From contig NZ_VIVL01000002.1 of NCBI RefSeq assembly GCF_007828835.1, positions 839,826 through 903,825 on the forward strand: a stretch of 64,000 bases of DNA. The letters are read 5' to 3'. Below, piece by piece: positions 55,633 to 64,000 of the stretch (positions within the stretch are counted from its first letter, which is position 1; every line of letters starts with the position of its first letter). Below the pieces are notes generated by a model, which saw only the letters and a program-made list of their open reading frames with translations, was not told where the DNA came from and searched no databases. Both the position numbers and the translations under genes were made by a program. This stretch comes from Variovorax beijingensis. GTDB taxonomy: Bacteria > Pseudomonadota > Gammaproteobacteria > Burkholderiales > Burkholderiaceae_C.

Positions 55633-56928
55633 TTACTTCACCACCATGAACATGCTCGGCAGCCAGGTCGAGAACGCCGGCACGAAGGTGACCACCGCCA
55701 GCGCGAAGATCAGCGCGCCGTAGAACGGCCAGATGGTCTTCATCACCGTGCCCACCGACACGCCGCCGATCGCACAGCCCACGAACTGCGTGGTGCCCAC
55801 CGGCGGCGTGTTCAGGCCGAGCGCACAGTTGATCAGCATCACGATGCCGAACTGCACCGAGCTCATGCCGTAGTGCTGTGCGATCGGCAGGAAGATCGGC
55901 GTGCACAGCAGGATCGTTGCCGCCATGTCGAGGAAGGTGCCCAGCACGAACAGGATGATGTTGATGAGCAGGAAGATCACCCACGGCGTGCTCGTGATCT
56001 GCGACAGCATCTGGCCCGTGAGCTCGGCCACGCCATACAGGCTGATCAGGTAGCCGAAGGTGCTCGAGATGCCGATCAGCAGCAGGATCACGCCGGTGGT
56101 GCGCACTGCTTTCGAGGCCGCCTTCACGAAGTGCTCCCACTTCAGCGTGCGGTAGACGAAGATGGTGAGCGCCAGCGCATAGAGCACCGCCACGGCCGCC
56201 GACTCCGTTGCCGTGAAGATGCCCGACAGGATACCGCCGAGGATCAGCACCACGATGAACAGGCCCGGCAGCGCCGCCGCGAACGAGCGCGCCACGATGG
56301 CCCAGCCCGGGAAGCTGCCGGCCGGATAGCCGCGCTTCACCGCCACCAGGTAGGCGGCCGCGAGGTTGCTGAGGGTGAGCACCGCCGCCGGCAGCAGCGC
56401 CGCCAGGATCAGTGCCGCGATCGACACCTTGCCGCCCGCCGCGAGCGAATAGATGATCAGGTTGTGGCTGGTCGGCATCAGCGCGCCGACGAGGGCCGCA
56501 TGGGTCGTCACGTTGACGGCGTAGTCGGCGTGGTAGCCCTCCTTCTTCATCATCGGGATCATCACGGCGCCCATGGCCGAGACGTCCGCCACGGGCGAGC
56601 CCGAGACGCCGCCGAACAGCGTGCAGGCCACCACGTTCGACATGCCGAGCCCGCCGCGCACGTGGCCCACGAGGTTGCGCGCGAAGTTGACGATGCGGTC
56701 CGCGATGCCGCCGTAGAGCATCAGCTCGCCGGCAAAGATGAAGAACGGAATCGCAAGGAACGAGAAGATGCCCATGCCCGAGGTCATCTGCTGGAAGCCG
56801 ACCTCCAGCGGCAGGCCTTCATACAGCAGCGTGGACAGGGCCGAGAGGCCGATCGAGAAGGCGACCGGCACGCCCAGCAGCAGGAAGAGCGTGAACGAGA
56901 GGCAAAGAATCAACAGAGGAATGGTCAT
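55633..56928 (-). CDS. TRAP transporter large permease (DctM)
   Basis: 431-aa membrane protein with about 12 hydrophobic segments, the DctM-like signatures [61 protein letters not shown], and [17 protein letters not shown]. It carries the solute across the membrane with Na+ coupling in the TRAP family. Order is dctP-dctQ-dctM on the minus strand; a 146-base gap with a repeat separates it from dctQ. Probably imports a uronate or aldarate. Confidence 0.93.
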   Translation of the reverse strand: MTIPLLILCLSFTLFLLLGVPVAFSIGLSALSTLLYEGLPLEVGFQQMTSGMGIFSFLAIPFFIFAGELMLYGGIADRIVNFARNLVGHVRGGLGMSNVVACTLFGGVSGSPVADVSAMGAVMIPMMKKEGYHADYAVNVTTHAALVGALMPTSHNLIIYSLAAGGKVSIAALILAALLPAAVLTLSNLAAAYLVAVKRGYPAGSFPGWAIVARSFAAALPGLFIVVLILGGILSGIFTATESAAVAVLYALALTIFVYRTLKWEHFVKAASKAVRTTGVILLLIGISSTFGYLISLYGVAELTGQMLSQITSTPWVIFLLINIILFVLGTFLDMAATILLCTPIFLPIAQHYGMSSVQFGIVMLINCALGLNTPPVGTTQFVGCAIGGVSVGTVMKTIWPFYGALIFALAVVTFVPAFSTWLPSMFMVVK

Positions 56929-56959
56929 GATCTGGCCGCCTCGCCGGTGGTGGGGGCGC

Positions 56960-57086
56960 AATGGACTGTTCGGGGAATGCCGCGGAACCGGCTTTGCCGG
57001 GCCGCAGGCATTGCCCCCTGCAAGGGGGGTGGAGAAGCGACACGAAGTGCGCGAAGCCTGGGGGTGTGCATTGGTTATCCCCAGGC
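56960..57086. repeat. Intergenic repeat and hairpins between dctQ and dctM
   Basis: The gap contains CCGGC-TTT-GCCGG and CCCCCT-GCA-AGGGGG hairpins, then CACGAAGTGCGC, and a stem GCCTGGGG/CCCCAGGC (57056-57063 with 57079-57086) that covers the dctQ stop. The blocks CCGCGGAACC and CACGAAGTGCGC are shared with 6466-6511. I recall similar repeats in Comamonadaceae, but could not check copy number. Confidence 0.5.
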
Positions 57087-57563
57087 GGGTTCGACTTCGC
57101 GGCCTTGGGCGAGCGCGATGATGTGTTCGATGGAGAACATCACGATGAGGACGCCGGCCGCCGAGGCGGGCACGTATTTCCAGCCCTCGGAGATCCAGAG
57201 CGTGGGCAGCCGGTAGTCCCACACCGATTCGGCAAGGGAGGCGCAATTCCAGGCCATGGCCAGGCCGAACAGCAGGATCAGCGCGTGGATCAGGTATTCC
57301 ATCTTCAGCCGCAGCCAGTCGGGCGCGAGCACGAGAAAGGATTCGAGGCCGATGTGGCCCGCGTCGCGCACGCCGACGGCGACGCCGAACATCGTGACGT
57401 AGAGCACCAGCAGCAGCGCCAGGCTTTCAGCCCAGGTGGGGGTGTTGTTGAGCACATAGCGGCCGAACACCTGCCAGCTCACGGCGCAGATCACCGCGAC
57501 GAGCCCGAGGATGCCTAACCACATGCAGGCACGGGCGAGGGTGCGGCAAAGTTTGGTGTACAT
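57075..57563 (-). CDS. TRAP transporter small permease (DctQ)
   Basis: 162-aa membrane protein with four hydrophobic segments and the DctQ-type motifs CMWLGILGLVAVICAVSWQVFGRYVLNNTPTWAESLALLLV near the N-terminus and VRDAGHIGLESFLVLAP in the middle. It bridges receptor and large permease in the TRAP complex. The gene lies between dctP and dctM. Confidence 0.92.
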   Translation of the reverse strand: MYTKLCRTLARACMWLGILGLVAVICAVSWQVFGRYVLNNTPTWAESLALLLVLYVTMFGVAVGVRDAGHIGLESFLVLAPDWLRLKMEYLIHALILLFGLAMAWNCASLAESVWDYRLPTLWISEGWKYVPASAAGVLIVMFSIEHIIALAQGREVEPAWG

Positions 57564-57583
57564 GAAAGTTCTTCTTTGTCTTT

Positions 57584-57684
57584 CTCCCTCCCCTTCCGGG
57601 GGAGGGCAGGGGTGGGGGCAAGCAGCATCTCTATGTCAGTGCCGTCGTGCCCCCATCCCAACCTTCCCCGGAAGGGGAAGGAGC
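57584..57684. repeat. Long inverted repeat between dctP and dctQ
   Basis: A left arm at 57584-57620 and a right arm at 57648-57684 are near-complementary (about 31 of 37 positions), joined by a 27-base loop. Each arm also holds its own small palindrome (CCCCTTCCGGGG-like). It could form a large RNA hairpin between dctP and dctQ and so reduce downstream expression or protect the dctP message. Confidence 0.65.
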
Positions 57685-57704
57685 CAATCAGCAGATGGAT
57701 TTGC

Positions 57705-58682
57705 TTACTTCGTGTCCTGCACGCGCTTGACGAGGTCCTTGAGCTTCGCGTCCGTGATGAACTTGTCGTACACCGGCTTCATCGCGGCCTGGAACGGCGC
57801 CTTGTCGACCTCGATGATCTCGGCGCCACCGGCCTTCACCGTGGCGAGCGACTTGATCTCGCGCTCTTCCCACTGCTTGCGCATGTAGGGCACCGACTCC
57901 TTCGCGGCCTGGCGGATCCAGCCCTGCTCCTCGGCCGAGAGCTTGTCCCACACGCGCTTGGAGAACAGCAGCATCTCGGGCGCCATCGAGTGCTCGGTCT
58001 TGCTGTAGTACTTGGCCACTTCGAAGGCGCGGGCGCTTTCATAGGTCGGGTAGTTGTTTTCGGCGGCGTCGATCAGGCCGGTCTTCAGGCCCGTGTAGAC
58101 CTCGCCCATGGGCATCGGCGTGGCGTTGGCACCCATGGCTTCGAGCATCGACACCCACAGGTCGGACTGCTGCACGCGCACCTTCAGGCCCTTCATGTCG
58201 GCAAAGCTGCGCACCGGCTTCTTGGCCGTGAACATCGAGCGCGCGCCGCTGTCGTAGTAGGCGAGGCCGACGAAGCCCTGCTTCTCGCACGACTTCAGGA
58301 TCTCCTCGCCGATCGGGCCGTCGAGCACCTTGTGCAGGTGGTCGACCGAGCGGAACAGGAAGGGCATGGTGGGCACCTGCGTCTCGGCGCAGATGTTGTT
58401 CATCGGGGCGATGTTCACGCGCACCATCTGCAGCGCGCCGATCTTGGTCTGCTCGATGGTGTCCTTTTCGCTACCGAGCGAGCTGTTGTTGAACACCTTG
58501 ATGCTGTGCTTGCCGCCCGAGAGCGCCTTGAGCCGCTCGCTCATGAACTTGACCGCGGTCACGGTCGGGTAGTCGTCGGGATGAATGTCGGCCGAGCGGA
58601 ACTCGGTGGCGCTGGCAGCCAGTGTGGTGAGCGCGGCTGCGGCGCCCACGGCAAGTGCGATCAGGGTCTTGTGGAGTTTCAT
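57705..58682 (-). CDS. TRAP transporter solute-binding protein (DctP)
   Basis: 325-aa periplasmic receptor with a signal peptide ([17 protein letters not shown]). Family motifs [87 protein letters not shown] are present; the ligand-binding arginine lies in LKVRV. It is the third gene of the udh operon, after the SMP-30 lactonase. The ligand is inferred to be a uronate or aldarate. Confidence 0.93.
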   Translation of the reverse strand: MKLHKTLIALAVGAAAALTTLAASATEFRSADIHPDDYPTVTAVKFMSERLKALSGGKHSIKVFNNSSLGSEKDTIEQTKIGALQMVRVNIAPMNNICAETQVPTMPFLFRSVDHLHKVLDGPIGEEILKSCEKQGFVGLAYYDSGARSMFTAKKPVRSFADMKGLKVRVQQSDLWVSMLEAMGANATPMPMGEVYTGLKTGLIDAAENNYPTYESARAFEVAKYYSKTEHSMAPEMLLFSKRVWDKLSAEEQGWIRQAAKESVPYMRKQWEEREIKSLATVKAGGAEIIEVDKAPFQAAMKPVYDKFITDAKLKDLVKRVQDTK

Positions 58683-58732
58683 TGTCTCGTCCTCTGCTTG
58701 GTGGTTGTCGTAAAAAGGAAAGAAGAAAAAAG

Positions 58733-59623
58733 TCAGCCGCCGAACGCCGGCTCGGGAACGCCCGCCACGCCGGGGCGCAGCGCGAACACGCCGCCGGCCA
58801 GGGGCTGGTCCGACAGGTCGATGCCGCCGGGCCGGATCGAGGTGACGAAAAGCGTGTCGAGCGCCGGGCCTCCGAAGGCGCACATCGCGGGCTTCTTCAC
58901 CGGCACCTCGAGCGAGCGGTCGAGCCTGCCATCGGGCGTGAAGCGGTGCACCAGGCCGGCGTCGTTGCCGCAGATCCAGTAGCAGCCGTCGGCGTCGATT
59001 GCCGCGCCGTCGGGGCGGCCGGGCAGCGGCGTCATGTCGGCGAACAGGCGGCGGTTGTGCGGCGTGCCGGCGTCGGTGTCGTAGTCGAAGGCCCAGATGG
59101 CCTGCACCGCGGGATGCGAATCCGAGAGGTACATCGTGCGGCCGTCGGGGCTGAAGGCAAGCCCGTTGGGCACGATGAAATCGTCCAGGCGCATGGCGGC
59201 TGCGGCGCTGCCCCTGGCGTAGCTGTAGAGCCGGCCGACGCGTGCGCCGGCGGCCATGTCCTGCAGCATCGTGCCGGCCCAGAAGCGGCCTTGGCGGTCG
59301 CAGCGGCCATCGTTGAAGCGCATCGCGGGCATGGCGTGCGCCACGGGGGCGAGCGCGGTGGCGGCCAGCGTGCCGCCGGCCTGCGGCGCGAGCGAGAAGA
59401 GGCCGCTTTCCATGCCGGCGATCCAGGCGCCGGGCGCATCGGCGCGTGGCGCGATGCAGGCAATCATTTCATCCGCATGCCAACGGGCATGGCCTTCGCT
59501 CGCATGCCAGCGGTTCAGCGCGCGCGCCGGAATGTCGACCCAGTAGAGCGCCTGTTCCGCGGCATGCCACACCGGGCTTTCGCCGGTGCCGTTGCGCGCA
59601 TCGAGGACGAGCTCAGCCTGCAT
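58733..59623 (-). CDS. SMP-30/gluconolactonase family lactonase
   Basis: 296-aa cytoplasmic beta-propeller lactonase. Metal ligands typical of the SMP-30 fold are seen at Glu15 (GTGESPVW), Asn103 (RFNDGRCD), Asn152 ([11 protein letters not shown]) and Asp204 (RPDGAAID). It overlaps udh by 11 bases, strongly suggesting that it opens the galactarolactone or glucarolactone made by Udh. The cluster role is inferred from context. Confidence 0.9.
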   Translation of the reverse strand: MQAELVLDARNGTGESPVWHAAEQALYWVDIPARALNRWHASEGHARWHADEMIACIAPRADAPGAWIAGMESGLFSLAPQAGGTLAATALAPVAHAMPAMRFNDGRCDRQGRFWAGTMLQDMAAGARVGRLYSYARGSAAAAMRLDDFIVPNGLAFSPDGRTMYLSDSHPAVQAIWAFDYDTDAGTPHNRRLFADMTPLPGRPDGAAIDADGCYWICGNDAGLVHRFTPDGRLDRSLEVPVKKPAMCAFGGPALDTLFVTSIRPGGIDLSDQPLAGGVFALRPGVAGVPEPAFGG

Positions 59624-60446
59624 CGCCGAAGGGTCCCTGCGCCGTGAACGCGCCGCCCTGATAGATGGCGTTGGGATCGGTCGGCGCCACGGGTGGCTGC
59701 GCCTCGACCTTGTCGCGGAACACCTCGGAGCTGTCCTGCGGCACGAAGCCCAGGTGGGCGGCCGCGCTGTTGTCCCACCAGACGTCGCGGTTGTTGGACA
59801 TGCCGTAGACCACCGTGTGCTTCACGTCGGGCGTGAAGAGCGATTTCTCGATCAGCGTGGTCAGGTCGCGGTAGCTGAGCCAGGTGCTCATCATGCGGCG
59901 GTTGAGCGGCTCGGGGAAGGACGAGCCGATGCGGATGCTCACCGTCTCGATGCCCCAGCGGTCGAAATAGAACTGCGCCATGTCCTCGCCGAAGGACTTC
60001 GACAGGCCGTAGTAGCCGTCGGGCCGGCGCGGGGCATGGGCGTCGATGTGCTCGGTCTGCTTGTAGAAGCCGATCACATGGTTGGAGCTGGCGAACACCA
60101 CGCGCTTCACGCCGTGGCGGCGCGCGGCTTCGTAGACGTTGAAGACGCCCTTGATGTTGGCCTCGAGAATTTCCTCGAACGGGCGCTCGACCGAAACGCC
60201 GCCCAGGTGCACGATGGCGCTGCAGCCCTCGACCAGCGCGTGGACCGCGGCCTTGTCCGAAAGATCGCAGGGGACGACTTCTTCGTGCGCACCCTCGGAA
60301 GGGGAGAGGGCGGCAATGTCGGACAGGCGCAGGATCCGGGCATAGGGGTGCAGGCGTTCGCGCAGGACCTTGCCCAGTCCGCCGGCGGCGCCGGTCAGCA
60401 GAATCCGGTGGAGCGGGGGGTGGGGGGCTTGATGGGACGTCGACAT
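59613..60446 (-). CDS. udh: Uronate dehydrogenase
   Basis: 277-aa extended SDR that oxidises galacturonate or glucuronate with NAD+ to the aldarolactone. The cofactor loop is TGAAGGLG (residues 18-25), the catalytic Tyr146-x3-Lys150 lies in YYGLSK, and SSNHVIGFYKQTEHIDAHAPRRPDGYYG is typical of uronate dehydrogenases. First gene of the long minus-strand operon. A FadR-type operator lies 25 bases upstream of its start, shared with the divergent regulator. Confidence 0.9.
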   Translation of the reverse strand: MSTSHQAPHPPLHRILLTGAAGGLGKVLRERLHPYARILRLSDIAALSPSEGAHEEVVPCDLSDKAAVHALVEGCSAIVHLGGVSVERPFEEILEANIKGVFNVYEAARRHGVKRVVFASSNHVIGFYKQTEHIDAHAPRRPDGYYGLSKSFGEDMAQFYFDRWGIETVSIRIGSSFPEPLNRRMMSTWLSYRDLTTLIEKSLFTPDVKHTVVYGMSNNRDVWWDNSAAAHLGFVPQDSSEVFRDKVEAQPPVAPTDPNAIYQGGAFTAQGPFGDAG

Positions 60447-60470
60447 TTTTGCTGGCCTGATAAGTTATCT

Positions 60471-60485
60471 GTTGTCGTACAACTA
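60471..60485. promoter_or_regulatory. FadR/GntR-type operator at the udh divergent promoter
   Basis: GTTGTCGTACAAC (60471-60483) is a perfect inverted repeat whose core TTGT-CGT-ACAA fits the FadR-subfamily N(y)GT-N3-ACN(y) pattern. It lies between udh and the GntR-type gene. The extended TCGTACAACTA (60475-60485) recurs exactly, inverted, at 61368-61378. Confidence 0.6.
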
Positions 60486-60507
60486 ATGCGGGATTATTAT
60501 CGTGACC

Positions 60508-61329
60508 ATGGTCCAGACGACTGCGGGTAATCCCTCAATTTCCGACGCGGCGACAGAAGTTGCCGCCGGCACGCCCTTCGTGGGGCGCCCGCGGCCGCGG
60601 GCGCGGGGGCTCGCCCACGGGCTGGTGGAGGACCTGGGCGAGAAGATCCGCAGCCAGCAGCTGCGCCCGGGCGACAAGCTGCCGACCGAGTCGGCCATCA
60701 TGCAATCCTTCGGCGTCAGCCGCACCGTGGTGCGCGAGGCGCTGTCCAAGCTGCAGGCCGCCGGGCTGGTGGAAACGCACCATGGCGTCGGCACCTTCGT
60801 GCTGCAGCCGCGCGCGGCCGGCATGTTCCGGCTCGATTCCGCCGACATCGCCACCTCGGTGGACGTGCTGGCGGTGCTCGAGCTGCGCATCAGCCTCGAA
60901 ACCGAATCCGCCGGGCTGGCCGCCACGCGCCGCACCGAGGAGCAGCTGCTCGCGATGCGCCAGGCGCTCGACGATTTCGAGCGCAACGTGGCGGTGGCGG
61001 GGGACACCGTGGCGCCGGATTTCCGCTTCCACCTGCAGATCGCCCAGGCCACCGGCAACCCGTACTTCGCGGACATCATGAGCCATCTGGGCACCACGAT
61101 CATTCCGCGCACGCGCATCACCGCCATCCGCAACTACGACCGGCGCGGCGAGTACCTGAGCCGCGTGAACCGCGAGCACGAAGAAATCTACGCGGCCATC
61201 GCCCGCCGCGATCCCGAGTCGGCCCGGGCGGCCATGCGCATCCACCTGACCAACAGCCGCGAACGGCTGCGCGTGGCGCAGGAAGCGGCCCAGCAGGCCG
61301 CGGCCAAGACGCCGCCAGCGGCTTCCTGA
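60508..61329 (+). CDS. FadR-subfamily GntR transcriptional regulator
   Basis: 273-aa regulator with a GntR winged helix (residues about 36-105; GDKLPTESAIMQSFGVSRTVVREALSKLQAAGLVETHHGVGTFV) and a C-terminal FCD domain (helical, with metal-binding His in RFHLQIAQATGNPYF and a second in RVNREHEEIY). It is divergent from the udh operon and probably represses it in the absence of a uronate or aldarate. ATG 60508 is preferred to the GTG at 60502. Confidence 0.9.
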   Translation: MVQTTAGNPSISDAATEVAAGTPFVGRPRPRARGLAHGLVEDLGEKIRSQQLRPGDKLPTESAIMQSFGVSRTVVREALSKLQAAGLVETHHGVGTFVLQPRAAGMFRLDSADIATSVDVLAVLELRISLETESAGLAATRRTEEQLLAMRQALDDFERNVAVAGDTVAPDFRFHLQIAQATGNPYFADIMSHLGTTIIPRTRITAIRNYDRRGEYLSRVNREHEEIYAAIARRDPESARAAMRIHLTNSRERLRVAQEAAQQAAAKTPPAAS

Positions 61330-61367
61330 GAAGAAATTTCGGGCAGATGCTGGACAAGTGTCATTCC

Positions 61368-61378
61368 TAGTTGTACGA
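61368..61378. promoter_or_regulatory. Second FadR-type half-site before the Bug gene
   Basis: TAGTTGTACGA is the exact reverse complement of TCGTACAACTA from the udh operator. It lies 34 bases upstream of the Bug gene, with a further ACAAC at 61385-61389. This suggests that the same regulator controls the downstream Bug-kdgD-gudD arm. Confidence 0.5.
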
Positions 61379-61411
61379 TGACTGACAACACAACTCAGCA
61401 GGAGACTTGGA

Positions 61412-62386
61412 ATGAGCTTGAAACGACGTGATCTGATGCTTGGCGCCCTCGGCGGCGGCGTGCTTGCGGCCGGTGGCGTGCATGCTGCCGACAACTGGCC
61501 GTCCAAGCCCGTGCGCATCGTGGTACCGTACCCGCCGGGCGGTTCGTCCGACATCATTGCCCGCTCCATCAGCCAGCAGTTGTCGGAGGCGCTCGGCCAG
61601 CCGGTCATCGTCGAGAACAAGCCGGGCGCCAACGGCAACCTCGGCGCCGATTTCGTCGCCAAGTCCAAGCCCGACGGCTACACGCTGCTGCTGTGCGACG
61701 TCGGCGCGCTCGCCATCAGCCCCTCGGTCTACACGCGGCTGCCTTTCGATCCTTCCAAGGACTTGCGCGGCGTGACCATGCTGGCCTATTCGCCGCATCT
61801 GCTGGTGGTGCACCCGTCGGTCCAGGCCAACAACCTGAAGGAACTGGTCGCGCTGTCGAAGAAGTCGGAAATCAATTTTGCCGTGACCGCCACCGGCAGC
61901 GCGCCGCACCTGGCCGGCGTGGCGCTCGAGCGCGCGAGCGGGGCGCGCTGGCAGTACGTGCCCTACAAGGGCGGCGTGCAGGCGGTGCAGGACACGGTGG
62001 CGGGCCAGACGCAGATCCTGATGAACGGCATGCTCGCCACCCTGCCTCATGTGCAGAGCGGCAAGCTCAAGGTGCTCGGCGTCTCGAAAGCGACGCGCAT
62101 GCCGCTGATCGGCGAAGTGCCCACCATCGCGGAGCAGGGCGTGGCCGGCTTCGAGTCGGGCACCTGGCAAGGCGTGCGGGTGGCCAAGGGCACGCCCGAC
62201 GCCATCGTGCAGCGCCTCAACAAGGAACTGATCACCGTCATCCGCTCAGCCGACATCCGCTCGCGCCTCGCAGGCCAGGGCGCCGAGGTCGTGACCATGG
62301 CGCCGGCCGAGGAAGAGCAGTTCTTCGGCAAGGAACGCGCGCGCTGGGCCAAGGTGGTGGCCGACGCGGGCATCAAACTCGACTAA
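61412..62386 (+). CDS. Bug/TctC-family periplasmic solute receptor
   Basis: 324-aa receptor. The N-terminus has a twin-arginine-like [23 protein letters not shown], then [23 protein letters not shown] and [20 protein letters not shown]. It lies between the FadR-type regulator and kdgD and so probably binds a uronate or aldarate. It is the third Bug gene in the cluster; no TctAB genes are here. Confidence 0.91.
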   Translation: MSLKRRDLMLGALGGGVLAAGGVHAADNWPSKPVRIVVPYPPGGSSDIIARSISQQLSEALGQPVIVENKPGANGNLGADFVAKSKPDGYTLLLCDVGALAISPSVYTRLPFDPSKDLRGVTMLAYSPHLLVVHPSVQANNLKELVALSKKSEINFAVTATGSAPHLAGVALERASGARWQYVPYKGGVQAVQDTVAGQTQILMNGMLATLPHVQSGKLKVLGVSKATRMPLIGEVPTIAEQGVAGFESGTWQGVRVAKGTPDAIVQRLNKELITVIRSADIRSRLAGQGAEVVTMAPAEEEQFFGKERARWAKVVADAGIKLD

Positions 62387-62429
62387 GCGCCCCAGGATCC
62401 ATTTTCAACTCACTCTCATTGGTGTCTCG

Positions 62430-63341
62430 ATGAACCCTCAAGAACTCAAATCCATCATGGGCTCCGGCCTGCTCTCGTTCCCGTTGACCGACTTCGACGC
62501 GAACGGGGACTTCAACAAGAAGGGCTACGAGCAGCGTCTCGAATGGCTCGCTCCCTACGGCGCGAGCGCGCTGTTCGCGGCCGGCGGCACCGGCGAGTTC
62601 TTCTCGCTGACCGGCGACGAGTACCCCGGCATCATCCAGACCGCGGTCGACACCTGCCGCGGCGTGGTGCCCATCATTGCGGGCGCCGGCGGCCCCACGC
62701 GCTTTGCGATCCAGTGCGCGCAGGCGGCCGAGAAGGCCGGCGCGCACGGCATCCTGCTGCTGCCGCACTACCTGACCGAAGCTGGCCAGGAAGGCCTGGC
62801 CGCGCACGTCGAAGCCGTGTGCAAGAGCGTGAAGTTCGGCGTGATCGTCTACAACCGCGCCACCAGCCGCCTCAAGCCCGAGACGCTGGCCGCGCTGGCC
62901 GAGCGCAACCCGAACCTCGTGGGCTTCAAGGACGGCGTGGGCGACATCGAGGCCATGGTGGCCATCTACCAGAAGATGGGCGACCGCTTCGCCTACCTGG
63001 GCGGGCTGCCCACGGCCGAGGTCTATGCCGCGGCCTACAAGGCGCTGGGCACGCCGGTGTATTCGTCGGCTGTCTTCAACTTCATCCCGAAGACCGCGAT
63101 GGATTTCTACCAGGCCGTTGCCGCCGACGACCTGCCCACGCAGCACCGCCTGCTGAAGAACTTCTTCATGCCCTACCTGGAACTGCGCAACCGCGTGCCG
63201 GGCTATGCGGTGAGCATCGTCAAGGCCGGCGCGAAGATCGTCGGCCACGACGCCGGCCCGGTGCGCGCACCGCTCACCGACCTCAAGCCCGCCGAGATGG
63301 AACAGCTCAAGGTGCTGATCGACGCGCTCGGCCCGCAGTAA
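62430..63341 (+). CDS. kdgD: 5-dehydro-4-deoxyglucarate dehydratase
   Basis: 303-aa DapA-superfamily enzyme that converts 5-dehydro-4-deoxyglucarate to 2-oxoglutarate semialdehyde with loss of water and CO2. The Schiff-base lysine is Lys167 in GFKDGVGD, and the catalytic Tyr141 is in [11 protein letters not shown]-terminal [15 protein letters not shown] and [11 protein letters not shown] are diagnostic. It is the shared step for galactarate and glucarate, which fits garD and gudD in the cluster. Confidence 0.95.
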   Translation: MNPQELKSIMGSGLLSFPLTDFDANGDFNKKGYEQRLEWLAPYGASALFAAGGTGEFFSLTGDEYPGIIQTAVDTCRGVVPIIAGAGGPTRFAIQCAQAAEKAGAHGILLLPHYLTEAGQEGLAAHVEAVCKSVKFGVIVYNRATSRLKPETLAALAERNPNLVGFKDGVGDIEAMVAIYQKMGDRFAYLGGLPTAEVYAAAYKALGTPVYSSAVFNFIPKTAMDFYQAVAADDLPTQHRLLKNFFMPYLELRNRVPGYAVSIVKAGAKIVGHDAGPVRAPLTDLKPAEMEQLKVLIDALGPQ

Positions 63342-63388
63342 GCGGCCGAGCCGGGAACGACGACAACAAACAACAACGGAGACAACGC

Positions 63389-63835
<447 letters not shown>

Positions 63836-63866
63836 CCGCACTTTTCTTCCAGGGTCCGCGCAAAAA

Positions 63867-64000
63867 ATGACACTTCCAGACTCCGCTTCTCCCATCTCCG
63901 GCGCGCCCGTCGTCACCGCCATGCGCGTGGTGCCCGTCGCAGGCCACGACAGCATGCTCATGAACCTGAGCGGCGCGCACGGCCCGTTCTTCACGCGCAA
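63867..64000 (+). CDS. gudD: Glucarate dehydratase (5' part, cut by window end)
   Basis: The first 44 codons match the N-terminus of the enolase-superfamily glucarate dehydratase: [20 protein letters not shown] followed by [11 protein letters not shown], essentially as in E. coli GudD. The rest lies beyond the window. It should convert glucarate to 5-dehydro-4-deoxyglucarate, the substrate of KdgD. The ATG at 63867 has no strong ribosome site. Confidence 0.88.
   Translation, partial: MTLPDSASPISGAPVVTAMRVVPVAGHDSMLMNLSGAHGPFFTR

Overview
The window is GC-rich chromosomal DNA from a betaproteobacterium, most likely the Comamonadaceae and quite possibly Variovorax. This rests on the overall composition, on six orphan Bug/TctC-type solute receptors (an expansion typical of Burkholderiales), on an intracellular PHB depolymerase with the VCQPCV active-site motif, and on many single-gene LysR, IclR and FadR-type catabolic modules. 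The genus is inference; no rRNA, tRNA, CRISPR array, prophage or insertion sequence was found.

Layout. 0-4.6 kb: a small hypothetical gene, the thyA-folA-App1-phosphatase operon (minus) and a divergent three-gene cobalt-type nitrile hydratase operon. 4.6-9.3 kb: FAD-linked oxidase, membrane proteins, thioredoxin-like and NAD-binding proteins. 9.3-24.2 kb: catabolic modules, namely LysR/M20 peptidase/Bug, metY, a CBS protein, LysR/adenosine deaminase/Bug, phaZ, a GST behind a near-perfect sigma-54 promoter, and IclR/Bug/Rieske oxygenase. 24.3-28.6 kb: a three-gene operon of unknown function with a GbsR/MarR-type regulator and two matching operators, then a radical SAM gene behind a near-consensus LexA box. 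28.7-30.7 kb: gntK and gnd, convergent. 30.8-37.9 kb: a ten-gene minus-strand run containing a split Rieske oxygenase resembling the NdmC/NdmD/NdmE caffeine demethylase parts, followed by glutathione-dependent formaldehyde detoxification genes. 37.9-43.2 kb: aroQ and the spoVR-yeaH-prkA stress cluster. 44-47.8 kb: dnaJ, dnaK and grpE with sigma-32-like promoters. 48-49.9 kb: FKBP, an HxlR-like regulator and psd. 50-64 kb: a large hexuronate/aldarate catabolic cluster.

The last 14 kb form one pathway. Uronate dehydrogenase oxidises uronate to an aldarolactone, an SMP-30 lactonase opens it, GarD and GudD dehydrate galactarate and glucarate, and KdgD converts 5-dehydro-4-deoxyglucarate to 2-oxoglutarate semialdehyde. 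A DctPQM TRAP transporter and three Bug receptors are interleaved, and a FadR-type repressor sits at the divergent promoter. The most notable possible system is the demethylase-like operon at 35.7-37.9 kb: a Rieske-less oxygenase, a free-standing Rieske protein and a GST-like partner, directly upstream of frmA and fghA, whose substrate would be the formaldehyde that a demethylase makes.
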